64,000 bases of DNA. Origin: Bernardetia sp042180575. GTDB taxonomy: Bacteria; Bacteroidota; Bacteroidia; Cytophagales; Bernardetiaceae. Shown piece by piece: positions 35,310-44,244 of this stretch. The position numbers and the translations under genes were made by a program. The number at the start of each line of letters is the position of its first letter. The stretch's first letter is position 1. The DNA is taken from positions 5,456,001 through 5,520,000 of the forward strand of contig NZ_CP170094.1 of the NCBI RefSeq assembly GCF_042180575.1, written 5' to 3'. Below the pieces are notes generated by a model. It saw only the letters and a program-made list of their open reading frames with translations, was not told the origin of the DNA and did no database searches.

Positions 35310-36564
35310 GGCTCTTCCGACAATTTAGCGATAATTTTGTAATTTAGCTTTCCTATGGATACTACTACAATAGAACTATTATTAGGATTTTCAGATTTTT
35401 CAGTAACAGAAATAGAGTCTTCTAAAGAGCGTTTGACTATTTATGGAGAAAGTAATTTGGAAGAATCTATGTGTCCGCACTGCTTAAAAAAGTGCAAAAA
35501 AGTAACTTCTACTTCGGAACGTATTATTCGTGACCGAAATATTTTAGATAAAGAAGTTTTTTTACACTTAACTTCTCGTCAATTTCATTGTGAAGATTGT
35601 GGTCGTTATTTTCAAGAAGTCTTTAGTTTTGTATCTAAGCATAAAAACCAAACGCATCGTTTGGAAAAATATCTTTATTTATGTTTGAAAGACAGTAGTT
35701 TCAAGGAGGTTGCTATCCGAGAAAACATACTTTGGGATGTTTTAAACGGTATTTTTAAACGATACAGTCAACGTGAAATAGACGAACACTTAGATTACTT
35801 CCCCAAACGTTTAGGTATTGATGAATTTGCCTATAAAAAAGGAAAAAAAGAGTATGCTGTAGTTTTGGTAGATTTAGACACAGGTTTGGTTTGGGATATT
35901 TTAGAATATCGCAATAAAGAGTATTTAAAGAGTTATTTTTTAGCTAAAGGAGAGGCTTTTTGTAATGGTATTGAAGTATTTTCTTGTGATATGTGGGAGG
36001 GATTTTCCACTACAGCAAAAGAAGTATTTCCTCATGCTGATGTAGTAATAGATCGCTTTCATTTTTTTCAACACTGTAACAAAGTACTAGATAAAATTCG
36101 TAAAGAATTGCGACGAAAAGATGCTAAAAATGTGCATTTCAAGCAAATTAAATGGCTTTTATACAAGGCTTGGAAAGACCTTACTGCTAAAGAAAAACGA
36201 ATTTTACTGAAAGCATTTAGGTTTAGTTCTGTGCTTAGAGAAGTTTATTTTATAAAAGTAGAATTACAAAATATATTTAATACTGATTTAAGTAGACAAG
36301 AAGCTCAGAAATTACTAGATCAATGGATAGAAGCAGCTCAAAAAATAAATCATACAGCTTTGAATAGATTTATAGGTACATTTAATTCTTGGAAAAATTA
36401 TATTATTAATTACTTTGAAACTAGGTGTTCTAACGGAATTGTAGAGGGAGTTAATAATAAAATTAAGACCATCAAAAGGAATGTATATGGCTTTAGAAAC
36501 TTTCAAAATTTGAGAGCCAGAATGATAGTCAAATTTATATAATCGCTAAATTGTCGGAAGAGCC
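35310..36564 (+). mobile_element. ISL3-family element, 1255 bp, 8-bp TSD
   Basis: Perfect inverted repeats GGCTCTTCCGACAATTTAGC / GCTAAATTGTCGGAAGAGCC, flanked on both sides by AGAAAGGT (35302-35309 and 36565-36572). An 8-bp duplication is typical of ISL3. The exact duplication indicates a recent insertion. One intact transposase. Confidence 0.95.
35355..36542 (+). CDS. ISL3-family transposase
   Basis: 395 aa, full length. N-terminal zinc finger of the family (MCPHCLKKCKKV ... FHCEDCGRYFQEV), then the DDE core: RLGIDEFAYKKGKKEYAVVL (first Asp), HADVVIDRFHFFQH (second Asp) and SNGIVEGVNNKIKTIKRNVY (Glu). All residues are in place, so it is likely active. Confidence 0.95.
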   Translation: MDTTTIELLLGFSDFSVTEIESSKERLTIYGESNLEESMCPHCLKKCKKVTSTSERIIRDRNILDKEVFLHLTSRQFHCEDCGRYFQEVFSFVSKHKNQTHRLEKYLYLCLKDSSFKEVAIRENILWDVLNGIFKRYSQREIDEHLDYFPKRLGIDEFAYKKGKKEYAVVLVDLDTGLVWDILEYRNKEYLKSYFLAKGEAFCNGIEVFSCDMWEGFSTTAKEVFPHADVVIDRFHFFQHCNKVLDKIRKELRRKDAKNVHFKQIKWLLYKAWKDLTAKEKRILLKAFRFSSVLREVYFIKVELQNIFNTDLSRQEAQKLLDQWIEAAQKINHTALNRFIGTFNSWKNYIINYFETRCSNGIVEGVNNKIKTIKRNVYGFRNFQNLRARMIVKFI

Positions 36565-37299
36565 AGAAAGGTTTTAGGTTCTCACTATCGTTTGGAAGAC
36601 CAAATACCTCAAAAGCTAAAGATTTTTCATCATAATAAGTGTATTGCCACTATTCCATCAGCAGAAGGCGAAACCATTACAAATATAAAAAGAGACCCTC
36701 AAATGCTAGTCAATGCGCTGAATGAGTGGGAACGTTTTAAGATGCGTTTTATGTCTTCAAAAGGAAATGTACAAGCTCTTGCAGAACCACAAATACAGGT
36801 ACAAAACAAAGAAAAGCAATTAAATGAAGAGAGAAACAGCGTTTTTAGACAGCTCAATGAATATTGCTATTATACATTAGGCTACAAGCTCAACAAAGAA
36901 AATAATTACTATCTGTATGAGAAAATTGTAGCACGTTTGAAAATACGTATCAAAGATATTCCAAACTCTTATACCGAACTCAAAGAGCTGATTGATAAAG
37001 AAGCTAATGAAAATCAGGTAACAGCTCCTACTGATTTAGACGTAGCGTATGAGCCTATACTGGTAGCCAAAACCTTCAAGAGAACACCAAAAACAATCAC
37101 AAAGACACAAACCGATTTATCTGTTTTCATTGAAGCTGCCATAGATACACTTTCTAAGACCTATGAAAAAACAAACCGTAAAGCTACCTACGAGGTAAGA
37201 GCCGTTTTTGAAAATGCACTATCACGCTGCAAAGAAGTCTCAAAGATAGATGCCGTATTTACAAACTTTATTACTCAAATAGAACAAGGTCAGTTTTGA
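36565..37299 (+). pseudogene. Mobile-element protein, C-terminal part (split by ISL3)
   Basis: Continuation of the gene begun at 35125. It contains a helical middle (MLVNALNEWERFKMRFMSSK), a region LNEYCYYTLGYKLNKENNYY resembling helical DNA-binding or initiator-associated folds, and a helical tail. The downstream gene overlaps the stop. Without the IS the two parts form one frame, so the loss of function is recent. Confidence 0.7.
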
Positions 37300-37637
37300 A
37301 AAAGTCTAATGCTCTTACTCTAAACAGTCCATCAAAATACAATCCTAATACTGGACGGTGGACTGTTTTTGTACCCAATGAGAATATTTGGTATATGTAC
37401 AACCTACTGGAAGAAAAGATTTTTGAGTTTTATCAGACCTTTGACCCTAACCACGTAACAAGAAATAATTATTTTCAATACGTTGAAGTGTATATGTACG
37501 AGCAAGTTATCAAAAGACTGCAAAGCGCAGCAAGAGGGAACAAAAACGAGTTGAAGCTCACACAGACCGAAGCTCTAGGACTTATAAAATTAGACAGAAA
37601 TTGCATCGCTTACTTATCTAAAATTGTAAATCTATAA
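37296..37637 (+). CDS. Hypothetical protein coupled to the split gene
   Basis: 113 aa from a TTG start that overlaps the previous stop (TTGA). Rich in aromatic residues (NENIWYMYNLLEEKIFEFYQ), ending in a helical stretch. Not recognised. Its expression may depend on translation of the gene broken by ISL3. Confidence 0.5.
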   Translation: MKKSNALTLNSPSKYNPNTGRWTVFVPNENIWYMYNLLEEKIFEFYQTFDPNHVTRNNYFQYVEVYMYEQVIKRLQSAARGNKNELKLTQTEALGLIKLDRNCIAYLSKIVNL

Positions 37638-37638
37638 G

Positions 37639-37671
37639 AACATCCTTTCCAATCCGTTTGGAAAGGATGTT
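37639..37671 (+). terminator. Strong intrinsic terminator ending the module
   Basis: AACATCCTTTCCAA and TTGGAAAGGATGTT form a perfect 14-bp stem around a 5-nt loop, followed by TTGTTTG. Confidence 0.88.
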
Positions 37672-37677
37672 TTGTTT

Positions 37678-37752
37678 GTACTTTATCCGTACTCTGTCTA
37701 TTTTGGTCTGTACTCTGTCCGTACTTTATCTGTTTTTATTTGTATCTTATCT
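37678..37752. repeat. Iteron-like repeats with 32-bp period
   Basis: Five copies of an 11-bp unit GTACTYTRTCY: 37678-37688, 37689-37699, 37710-37720, 37721-37731 and 37742-37752 (last one GTATCTTATCT). They come as adjacent pairs separated by 10 bp, giving an exact 32-bp period (37678, 37710, 37742). Such phased direct repeats are typical of initiator-binding sites. Confidence 0.7.
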
Positions 37753-38187
37753 GTAATTTAAAGTAAATCAGAGTGCTTTTTTTTAAAAAATTAAGAAATA
37801 GCTTCAAAATTACCATTTGTAAGTGTTTGATAATCATACAGTTAAAAATCAGTTGTTTTTTTTTATGTAAATTTTGTAATATCTTTTTATTTTTTGGTAT
37901 TAAGTAGTGAATAAAAGTGTATAACAATATCTGTTCGCTATGTTCGAGAAATAGGCATTTTTTAAATAATTAATGCAGTTGCATTTATATAAGTTACAGG
38001 TAATCATAAGGGAGTTTGTTCACAACATTATGTTTACGAAAAGACTTGCTGACGTGTATAGTTTAAACTTTTATATTTTCTATAAACTTTGTATCTAGGA
38101 CAGGGGAAGTGTTACTAAACCCATAGTTCACAAACATTTTTCCGTTGTTCGTAATTATTATAAAGTAATAACAAAAAACACTCAAAT
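37753..38187. other. Intergenic region between the mobile module and the defence genes
   Basis: About 435 bp, AT-rich, with homopolymer runs (TTTTTTTTA around 37860). I see no gene, RNA or clear promoter in it. Confidence 0.4.
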
Positions 38188-38802
38188 ATGGAATCAATCA
38201 ATATTACATTTCAACACGGACATATTTACAACTCAAAAACAAAAGAAAGAATAGTTTTAGAAGAAAATGTAAATTATGTTCTCTTTTTTGAAAAAGAGAG
38301 TGATATGAAGATTGGAAGTTTTGATAAACCTACAAAGATTCGTTCTGCTGCTGAAATTTGTGATGAACTAAAATTAGATGCGAACGTAACACACATAAAA
38401 AAATTGAAATCTGCTGGTTCATATCTTTACTTTTTTATCAAAGAAAAAAATGAAAATAAAGAAGAAGGTGTCAGAAAACAATCTTGTTTTAGAATAACGT
38501 TACTTGAAGATTTATTTCTCTATACCAGTAGTAAATGGAAAAATAAAGATTCAAGAGAAGGAGGAATGTTAGCTGATTGTGCTTGTGTGGTGGATGAGAG
38601 TAAAGATGACGAACTTCCATTTTTTGAAAGAATATATGCTAAATCAGTAACGTCTGTATGTAAGATGACACACATTCACTATTTTGGTAATGCAGGAAGC
38701 CCTAGCAAAAACTCTTTTGATTCTGTGTATTTATTTGATATGAAGAGTAAAAGTTATCTATTAAAAACATTGAGAGGGTTTACAGATGAAGACAGGGTAT
38801 AG
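38188..38802 (+). CDS. Hypothetical protein upstream of the defence operon
   Basis: 204 aa, not recognised. Mostly alternating strands and short helices: SINITFQHGHIYNSKTKERI, NYVLFFEKESDMKIGSF, a helical SAAEICDELKLDANVTHIKK, and a C-terminal half with CKMTHIHYFGN. No membrane segment or signal peptide, so cytoplasmic. It points the same way as the methyltransferase operon 166 bp downstream and may be an accessory or regulatory part of it; a repeat-rich spacer lies between. Confidence 0.5.
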   Translation: MESINITFQHGHIYNSKTKERIVLEENVNYVLFFEKESDMKIGSFDKPTKIRSAAEICDELKLDANVTHIKKLKSAGSYLYFFIKEKNENKEEGVRKQSCFRITLLEDLFLYTSSKWKNKDSREGGMLADCACVVDESKDDELPFFERIYAKSVTSVCKMTHIHYFGNAGSPSKNSFDSVYLFDMKSKSYLLKTLRGFTDEDRV

Positions 38803-38852
38803 TGAAAAAACATACTTGAAGCTGATGAAAGAATACTTTATTGAGTAAGTTT

Positions 38853-38895
38853 AAGGCAAGCAGTTTGCACAAGGCAAACAGTTTGTCTTATTTTT
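38853..38895 (+). terminator. Repeat/hairpin before the methyltransferase gene
   Basis: Two near-identical 15-mers in direct order (AAGGCAAGCAGTTTG and AAGGCAAACAGTTTG, 3-bp gap); the junction also forms GTTTGC/GCAAAC. A T run follows, so it may end transcription of the 204-aa gene or act as a control site. Confidence 0.4.
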
Positions 38896-38968
38896 TTAAT
38901 AATAAAAAAAACTTATCTTTATGATTTAAAAAGTAAAAGATAGTAATAACACTTTTTTATCTATAAAT

Positions 38969-41900
38969 ATGACTTCTGAAAGCCTCACAAAAAATTTAAT
39001 AGACAATTTTTCGATAGAAAATTTACAATCTTTTTTTAGACAAAAGCTGCGTTCTTTTCGTAAAGAAAATGACGACATGAGTCATTTGTTTGACGGAAAT
39101 ACAGAAGAAAAATATACCAATATTTATAAAATTGGAGAAGCAAATCTAAAAGGTAATGATGAGTTATTAGTTTTTTCAGCACAAACACAGAGTTCACTTA
39201 CCTACAAAACAGGAAAAAGACAGCAGTTTGAAATGGCTAAAAAAGTCTTGCAAAATGAAGAAAAAGATGCTGCTTTTTTTATCTTTTATGATGAGGACAA
39301 GAACTTTCGTTTTTCATTTGTGAAAGCAAATTTTGAAGGAAAAACAAAAAAATATACAGATTTCAAACGTTATACTTATTTTGTATCTAAAGAACAAACT
39401 AACCGAACATTTATTGAGCAAACTGAAAAAGCAGAGTTTTCAGATATAGATAGCATTATTGAAGCCTTTAGTATTGAACCACTCAATAAGCAGTTTTACA
39501 AAGATATTTCAGATGCTTTTAATCGTCTTACAGGAGTAACAGAGCATAAAAAATCAGTTAATCAAGAAATTAACTTATTTACTCCTCTTAAACTTCCTTC
39601 TCTCACTCAAAAAGAAGCTACCAAAACTTCAAAAGAATTTGCTGTTCGTTTGATAGGTAGAATTATTTTTGTGTGGTTTTTGAAAAATAAAGTTTCCAAA
39701 AATGGAACACCACTTGTCCCAACAGACTGGTTACATTCTAAAAAAGTAGAAAATACAGATTCGTATTATCATTTCTTTTTAGAAAAACTATTTTTTCAAG
39801 TTCTCAACAAGCCTTTAGACGAGCGTATAGATAATATTTTAGAAAATCATGAAAAAATTCCTTTTCTAAATGGTGGACTTTTCGAAGCACAAGAAGAAGA
39901 TTATTACAATGCTGATAAAAACGGTCTTTCTACTAATCTCAACACGTTAGTTATTCCAAATTATTGGATAACAGATTTTTTCCAAACTTTAGAAAGGTAT
40001 AATTTTACCATAGATGAAAATAGCCTAAGCGACCAAGAAGTAAGCATTGACCCAGAAATGTTAGGGACAATTTTTGAGAATCTTTTGGGGGAAATTGAAG
40101 CAGAAGAAGGCTCAACTACAAAATCAAAACGAAAATCAACAGGTAGTTTTTATACACCACGTCCGATTGTGGATTATATGGTAGAAGAATCTTTAATTAC
40201 TTACCTCAAACAAAATACAAATCAAGACGAAGAAAAGCTAAGAGAATTATTTAAAGAAGATGACAAACAATCAACTGATTTTGAAGATAGAGAGCAAATA
40301 ATCGATGCTTTTTTGAATGTAAAAGTCCTTGATCCTGCCTGTGGTTCGGGTGCTTTTCCTATTAGTGTACTGCAAAGAATTAATTTTGCTTTACAGAAAA
40401 TTGACCCAAATGCTGAAATTTTTAAGGAACGATTAGTAAAAAGTATAACTAATTCGTGGTTAAGAAAGAAAATCAAAGATGATTTAGACACTTCTACAAC
40501 AGATTACGCTAGAAAATTTCATATTATTCAAAACTCAATTTTTGGTGTTGATATTCAACCTATTGCTACTGAAATATCAAGACTACGTTGTTTTCTGACT
40601 CTTATTGTAGAAGAAAAAGTAGATGATAATGCAGAAAATAGAGGAATTCGTCCTTTACCAAACCTTGAATTTAAGTTCGTAACTGCGAATACATTAAAAG
40701 GAATTGAAGACAATGTAAAAGGAATGACACTTACTTCTAAAGATGTATATAAAGAAGTGGAACTGTTAGAGGACAAAAGAGAAAATTATCTAACCAGTAA
40801 TGGCAAGGATAAAGAAAATATAAAACAAGATTTTATCATTTTACAGAATAAAATTAAAGCGATTGAAAATGAGAAAGCTATAAAAGGTGTAGAAGGAAAA
40901 GGACTAAAATTAGCATCTTGGAAACCTTTTAAAAATGAACCTTGTGAGTGGTTTGATGCAAATTTTATGTTTGGCGTGCAGGATAACTTTGATATTATTA
41001 TTGGAAATCCTCCTTATGGTTTTCGAAATGTATTGACCAAAGAAGACAAAGTATATTTTAGAAAGACCAAAAATATAGAATTTAAAAGTGGAGATAGTGC
41101 AGAGCTTTTTATTAAAATTTGTTTTGATAATTATCTAAAACAAAACGGTATTCTATCATTCATCATTCCTAAAAAATCTCTTTATGGCGATAAATGGGAA
41201 GGTGTTCGTATGAATTATTGGAAAAAACATGATTTAGTTTTTATTGCAGATACAGGAAAATCGTTTCAAAATGTCCTTTTAGAAGCGACTGTTTTTGGTG
41301 TAAAAAAATCAAAAACAAATTCATTAGTTCAATTATCATTTCTAAAAAAAGATGGTTCTTTTGAAAGAATAAATCAATTAGACAAAGAGCTTATTTTTAC
41401 AAAATTCAATACTTGCCAAATCTACAAAGGAGTTTATCCAAAAGATATTTTACATAAAATTGAAGCAAAATCAAGTAAGAAAAAATTAGTCAAAGGAAAA
41501 TTAGGGTTAGCAATAGGCACAAACTTTTTTTCTGATGAAGAGCAAGAATACAAACTCTTGAAAGGAATTGATATTGAAGCCTATAAAGTCAGAAACAACA
41601 GATACCTAAAAAATAAAGACCAACTAAAATGGGAAAATGCAAAAGAGTTTTTGCAACCTAAAGTAATTGCTCAAAGAATTGTATCTCACATTGATAATCC
41701 AACTCCACACCTCAAAATTACAGCATGTTATGATGAAGAAGGAATTATAATTACAAATACCTTAATTTCTTTTGATTTACACGAAAGCATACAACCCAAA
41801 TTTTGGTTGGCTTATCTCAACTCTACTTTTGTAAGTTGGTATCTCTATAATTTTGTTTATGCTCGTGCAGTGCGTACAATGGATTTTTATAATTTTTACA

Positions 41901-42286
41901 TTCAGCAAATTCCTATTCCTGTGGCTAGTCAAGAACAGCAGGAAGTTTTTGTTCGGTTGGTAGATTATGTTTTATTTTTGAAAACTCAAGATTTAGAAAC
42001 AGCTCAAGATAGGTTACTTATTAATTTTTTAACTCAAATCATTAATGGTCTTGTCTTCGAATTATATTATTCTGAAAGTATGAAAGCCGATGGAAAAGAT
42101 ATTTTTAAATTTATGTGGAATATCCCTGATATTACGGTTTTGAAAAGTTGTGAGGAAAAGTTAGAAACCATTCGTCAAACCTTAAAACCAATGCAAGAAC
42201 TAGAAAATTCAGTTGCTCAAAATCTATACTATTTAGATAGTGTTTCAGAAATAAGAGTTATTTATAGTCAAAAATATAACCGATAA
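38969..42286 (+). CDS. Eco57I-type DNA adenine methyltransferase with N-terminal extension
   Basis: 1105 aa. The first ~200 residues include ELLVFSAQTQSSLTYKTGKR and a following FFIFYDEDKNFRFSFVK, a layout seen at the start of type IIG/Eco57I proteins where a nuclease domain sits, though I cannot confirm a PD-(D/E)XK active site. The catalytic domain has SAM-binding motif I (VLDPACGSGAFPISVL, ~452-467) and motif IV NPPYGF (~680), typical of N6-adenine methyltransferases. A target-recognition-like region with QRIVSHIDNPTPHLKITACY covers the C-terminal third. First gene of a three-gene operon; 11 bp separate it from the ATPase gene. Confidence 0.85.
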   Translation: MTSESLTKNLIDNFSIENLQSFFRQKLRSFRKENDDMSHLFDGNTEEKYTNIYKIGEANLKGNDELLVFSAQTQSSLTYKTGKRQQFEMAKKVLQNEEKDAAFFIFYDEDKNFRFSFVKANFEGKTKKYTDFKRYTYFVSKEQTNRTFIEQTEKAEFSDIDSIIEAFSIEPLNKQFYKDISDAFNRLTGVTEHKKSVNQEINLFTPLKLPSLTQKEATKTSKEFAVRLIGRIIFVWFLKNKVSKNGTPLVPTDWLHSKKVENTDSYYHFFLEKLFFQVLNKPLDERIDNILENHEKIPFLNGGLFEAQEEDYYNADKNGLSTNLNTLVIPNYWITDFFQTLERYNFTIDENSLSDQEVSIDPEMLGTIFENLLGEIEAEEGSTTKSKRKSTGSFYTPRPIVDYMVEESLITYLKQNTNQDEEKLRELFKEDDKQSTDFEDREQIIDAFLNVKVLDPACGSGAFPISVLQRINFALQKIDPNAEIFKERLVKSITNSWLRKKIKDDLDTSTTDYARKFHIIQNSIFGVDIQPIATEISRLRCFLTLIVEEKVDDNAENRGIRPLPNLEFKFVTANTLKGIEDNVKGMTLTSKDVYKEVELLEDKRENYLTSNGKDKENIKQDFIILQNKIKAIENEKAIKGVEGKGLKLASWKPFKNEPCEWFDANFMFGVQDNFDIIIGNPPYGFRNVLTKEDKVYFRKTKNIEFKSGDSAELFIKICFDNYLKQNGILSFIIPKKSLYGDKWEGVRMNYWKKHDLVFIADTGKSFQNVLLEATVFGVKKSKTNSLVQLSFLKKDGSFERINQLDKELIFTKFNTCQIYKGVYPKDILHKIEAKSSKKKLVKGKLGLAIGTNFFSDEEQEYKLLKGIDIEAYKVRNNRYLKNKDQLKWENAKEFLQPKVIAQRIVSHIDNPTPHLKITACYDEEGIIITNTLISFDLHESIQPKFWLAYLNSTFVSWYLYNFVYARAVRTMDFYNFYIQQIPIPVASQEQQEVFVRLVDYVLFLKTQDLETAQDRLLINFLTQIINGLVFELYYSESMKADGKDIFKFMWNIPDITVLKSCEEKLETIRQTLKPMQELENSVAQNLYYLDSVSEIRVIYSQKYNR

Positions 42287-42297
42287 AAAGCAGACTA

Positions 42298-44235
42298 ATG
42301 AAAATCACAAAAATAGAAATTCAAAATTATCGAGCTTTTTATGGAAACGATGTCATAGAAACAGATAAAAAAAATGTGCTTATTTATGGAGAAAATGGAA
42401 GTGGAAAAAGTTCTTTGTACAGAGCTTTAGAAGATTTTTTTCATAGTGCGAATAGTGATTATTCGGGCAAAAATATAGATTTTGTTTCCAATATTTTTAA
42501 TGAAAATGAAGACGGAAAAATTACTATCCATTTTACTGGAAGAGGTAGTGGCGTATCAATTCCTTTAGATATGGGAGTACCTTTTGATAGCAGCAACGGA
42601 TTTGATAAAGTATTTTCAAATTCAGCACCTTCAAATGGAAAATTTATAGCAGATGTAGGAAAACAAAATCCTTTTTTTACTTACAAACGAATTTTGAGAA
42701 CCTTTTTATTTGATAAGGAACAAGAAGATAAAGTAGAACAAATTTTATTCAAATTACTGATAGAGGAGATTTTAGGAAGTTATGAACTTAAAGACAAATC
42801 TGTAATACAAATAGGTCAAGTCTGGAAAAACTTAAAAATAGATTCATTAGAGAAAGGAGCAAAACCACAAAAAGCATTTATTGAATGGCAAGATTTATTC
42901 AATAATACACTAACAGAACTCCTAAAAAGATTATCTCAAAATACAAATAAGTTTTTAAATGATTATTTTTCGACAAATTTAGAAATAGAGTTATCATTAG
43001 CTGCTAAATTTAACATCACAGATAAAAAATCTGCACAAGAACAAGTAAAGAATGCAAAAATAAATATTGAAGTAAAGTTGTTTGATAAAGAAGTACCAAA
43101 ACATCACGATTTTTTGAATGAAGCTCGTTTATCTGCTTTAGCAATTTGTATGTATTTGGCATCTTTAAAAATCATCAATCCTCCGAGTGTATTAAAGTTA
43201 TTAGTTCTTGATGATATTTTTATTGGTTTGGATATGTCTAATCGCATTCCTTTATTAGATATTTTGAAAAATGAATTTTCAGATTATCAAATATTTTTGA
43301 CTACCTATGATAGACAATGGTTTGAGCTTTCGAAACAATGGTTTGAAAACAAGACAGATAAGGAATGGAAGTTTTATGAAATGTATGTAGATGACTTTTC
43401 AAATGAAGGCTTTGAAGTACCTAAAATAGAACAATCAAAAAGTGAAATTGCTAAAGCATTATTTTATAAGAATAAATTTGATTATTCTGCATCTGCTAAT
43501 TATTTGAGAAAGGCAGTAGAAAGTTTGATTTCAAGAAAATTTAAAAAATCAGAATTGGAGGAAATAGCATTGAGGGGAATAGCATTGAAGGGAGAAGATG
43601 GAATGGACAAACAAATGTTAGATAGACAAATAAAATCTATCTTTAGTTTTTGGGAAAAGATAAATTATGAAAATATAAACTATGAAAACAGTAATCCTGT
43701 TTATCATAATGCTTTTAAAGAAATTTCAGTTTATGTACAACACCTAATGAATCCTTTATCCCACGTTGATATTTCAGTTCCTGCATTTAAAGAAGAGTTA
43801 ACAAAAGTTATAACTAATTTAGAAATCCTTGAGCAATTACCTAGTTTTCAAGGTGCTAAAATTATTTTGAAAAAGAATGATGAAGTAATTCTAAAAATAC
43901 GTGTTTCTGAAGAAATCAATAATATATATTTATTCAAATCTAATGAAAATGTATTTTCTATTAAATTAGGGGAAAATATATACATATCAGATAGTAGAAT
44001 AAGTAGTTTAAAATGTTGGGAAGAAAAACCTAAAAGTTTAGAGGATATAAAAAAGATTGATTTTCTTAGATATAAAGATATAACATTCAGTAACGTATTG
44101 GAGAAAATAATTGAATACGAAAATAAAAGTAAAAAGGAAGCAGATTTATTGCCTATACCTAACTGGCAAGATATATTTTTCAAATATGAAGAAGATAATG
44201 CTACTCAAAAAAGTCTAAACCAATTAGCTCTATAA
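42298..44235 (+). CDS. SMC/RecF-like AAA ATPase of the defence operon
   Basis: 645 aa. ABC/SMC-type ATPase: N-terminal KITKIEIQNYRAFYGNDVIE and Walker A IYGENGSGKSSLYRAL (~29-44). The ABC-signature-like segment EARLSALAICMYLASLKI and Walker B LLVLDDIFIGLD lie near residues 280-311. The C-terminal ~300 residues are helical with an HEPN-like look in places (YSASANYLRKAVESLISRKF) and then mixed. No TOPRIM domain, so it is not an OLD nuclease. The gene is squeezed between the methyltransferase (11 bp) and the helicase (9 bp), so the three products should act together. Confidence 0.85.
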   Translation: MKITKIEIQNYRAFYGNDVIETDKKNVLIYGENGSGKSSLYRALEDFFHSANSDYSGKNIDFVSNIFNENEDGKITIHFTGRGSGVSIPLDMGVPFDSSNGFDKVFSNSAPSNGKFIADVGKQNPFFTYKRILRTFLFDKEQEDKVEQILFKLLIEEILGSYELKDKSVIQIGQVWKNLKIDSLEKGAKPQKAFIEWQDLFNNTLTELLKRLSQNTNKFLNDYFSTNLEIELSLAAKFNITDKKSAQEQVKNAKINIEVKLFDKEVPKHHDFLNEARLSALAICMYLASLKIINPPSVLKLLVLDDIFIGLDMSNRIPLLDILKNEFSDYQIFLTTYDRQWFELSKQWFENKTDKEWKFYEMYVDDFSNEGFEVPKIEQSKSEIAKALFYKNKFDYSASANYLRKAVESLISRKFKKSELEEIALRGIALKGEDGMDKQMLDRQIKSIFSFWEKINYENINYENSNPVYHNAFKEISVYVQHLMNPLSHVDISVPAFKEELTKVITNLEILEQLPSFQGAKIILKKNDEVILKIRVSEEINNIYLFKSNENVFSIKLGENIYISDSRISSLKCWEEKPKSLEDIKKIDFLRYKDITFSNVLEKIIEYENKSKKEADLLPIPNWQDIFFKYEEDNATQKSLNQLAL

Positions 44236-44244
44236 AATTAAACC

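Noticed and set aside
30211..37637. Filamentous phage (inovirus) prophage
   Set aside because: Small genes and membrane proteins fit, but no Zot-like ATPase or replication relaxase is visible.
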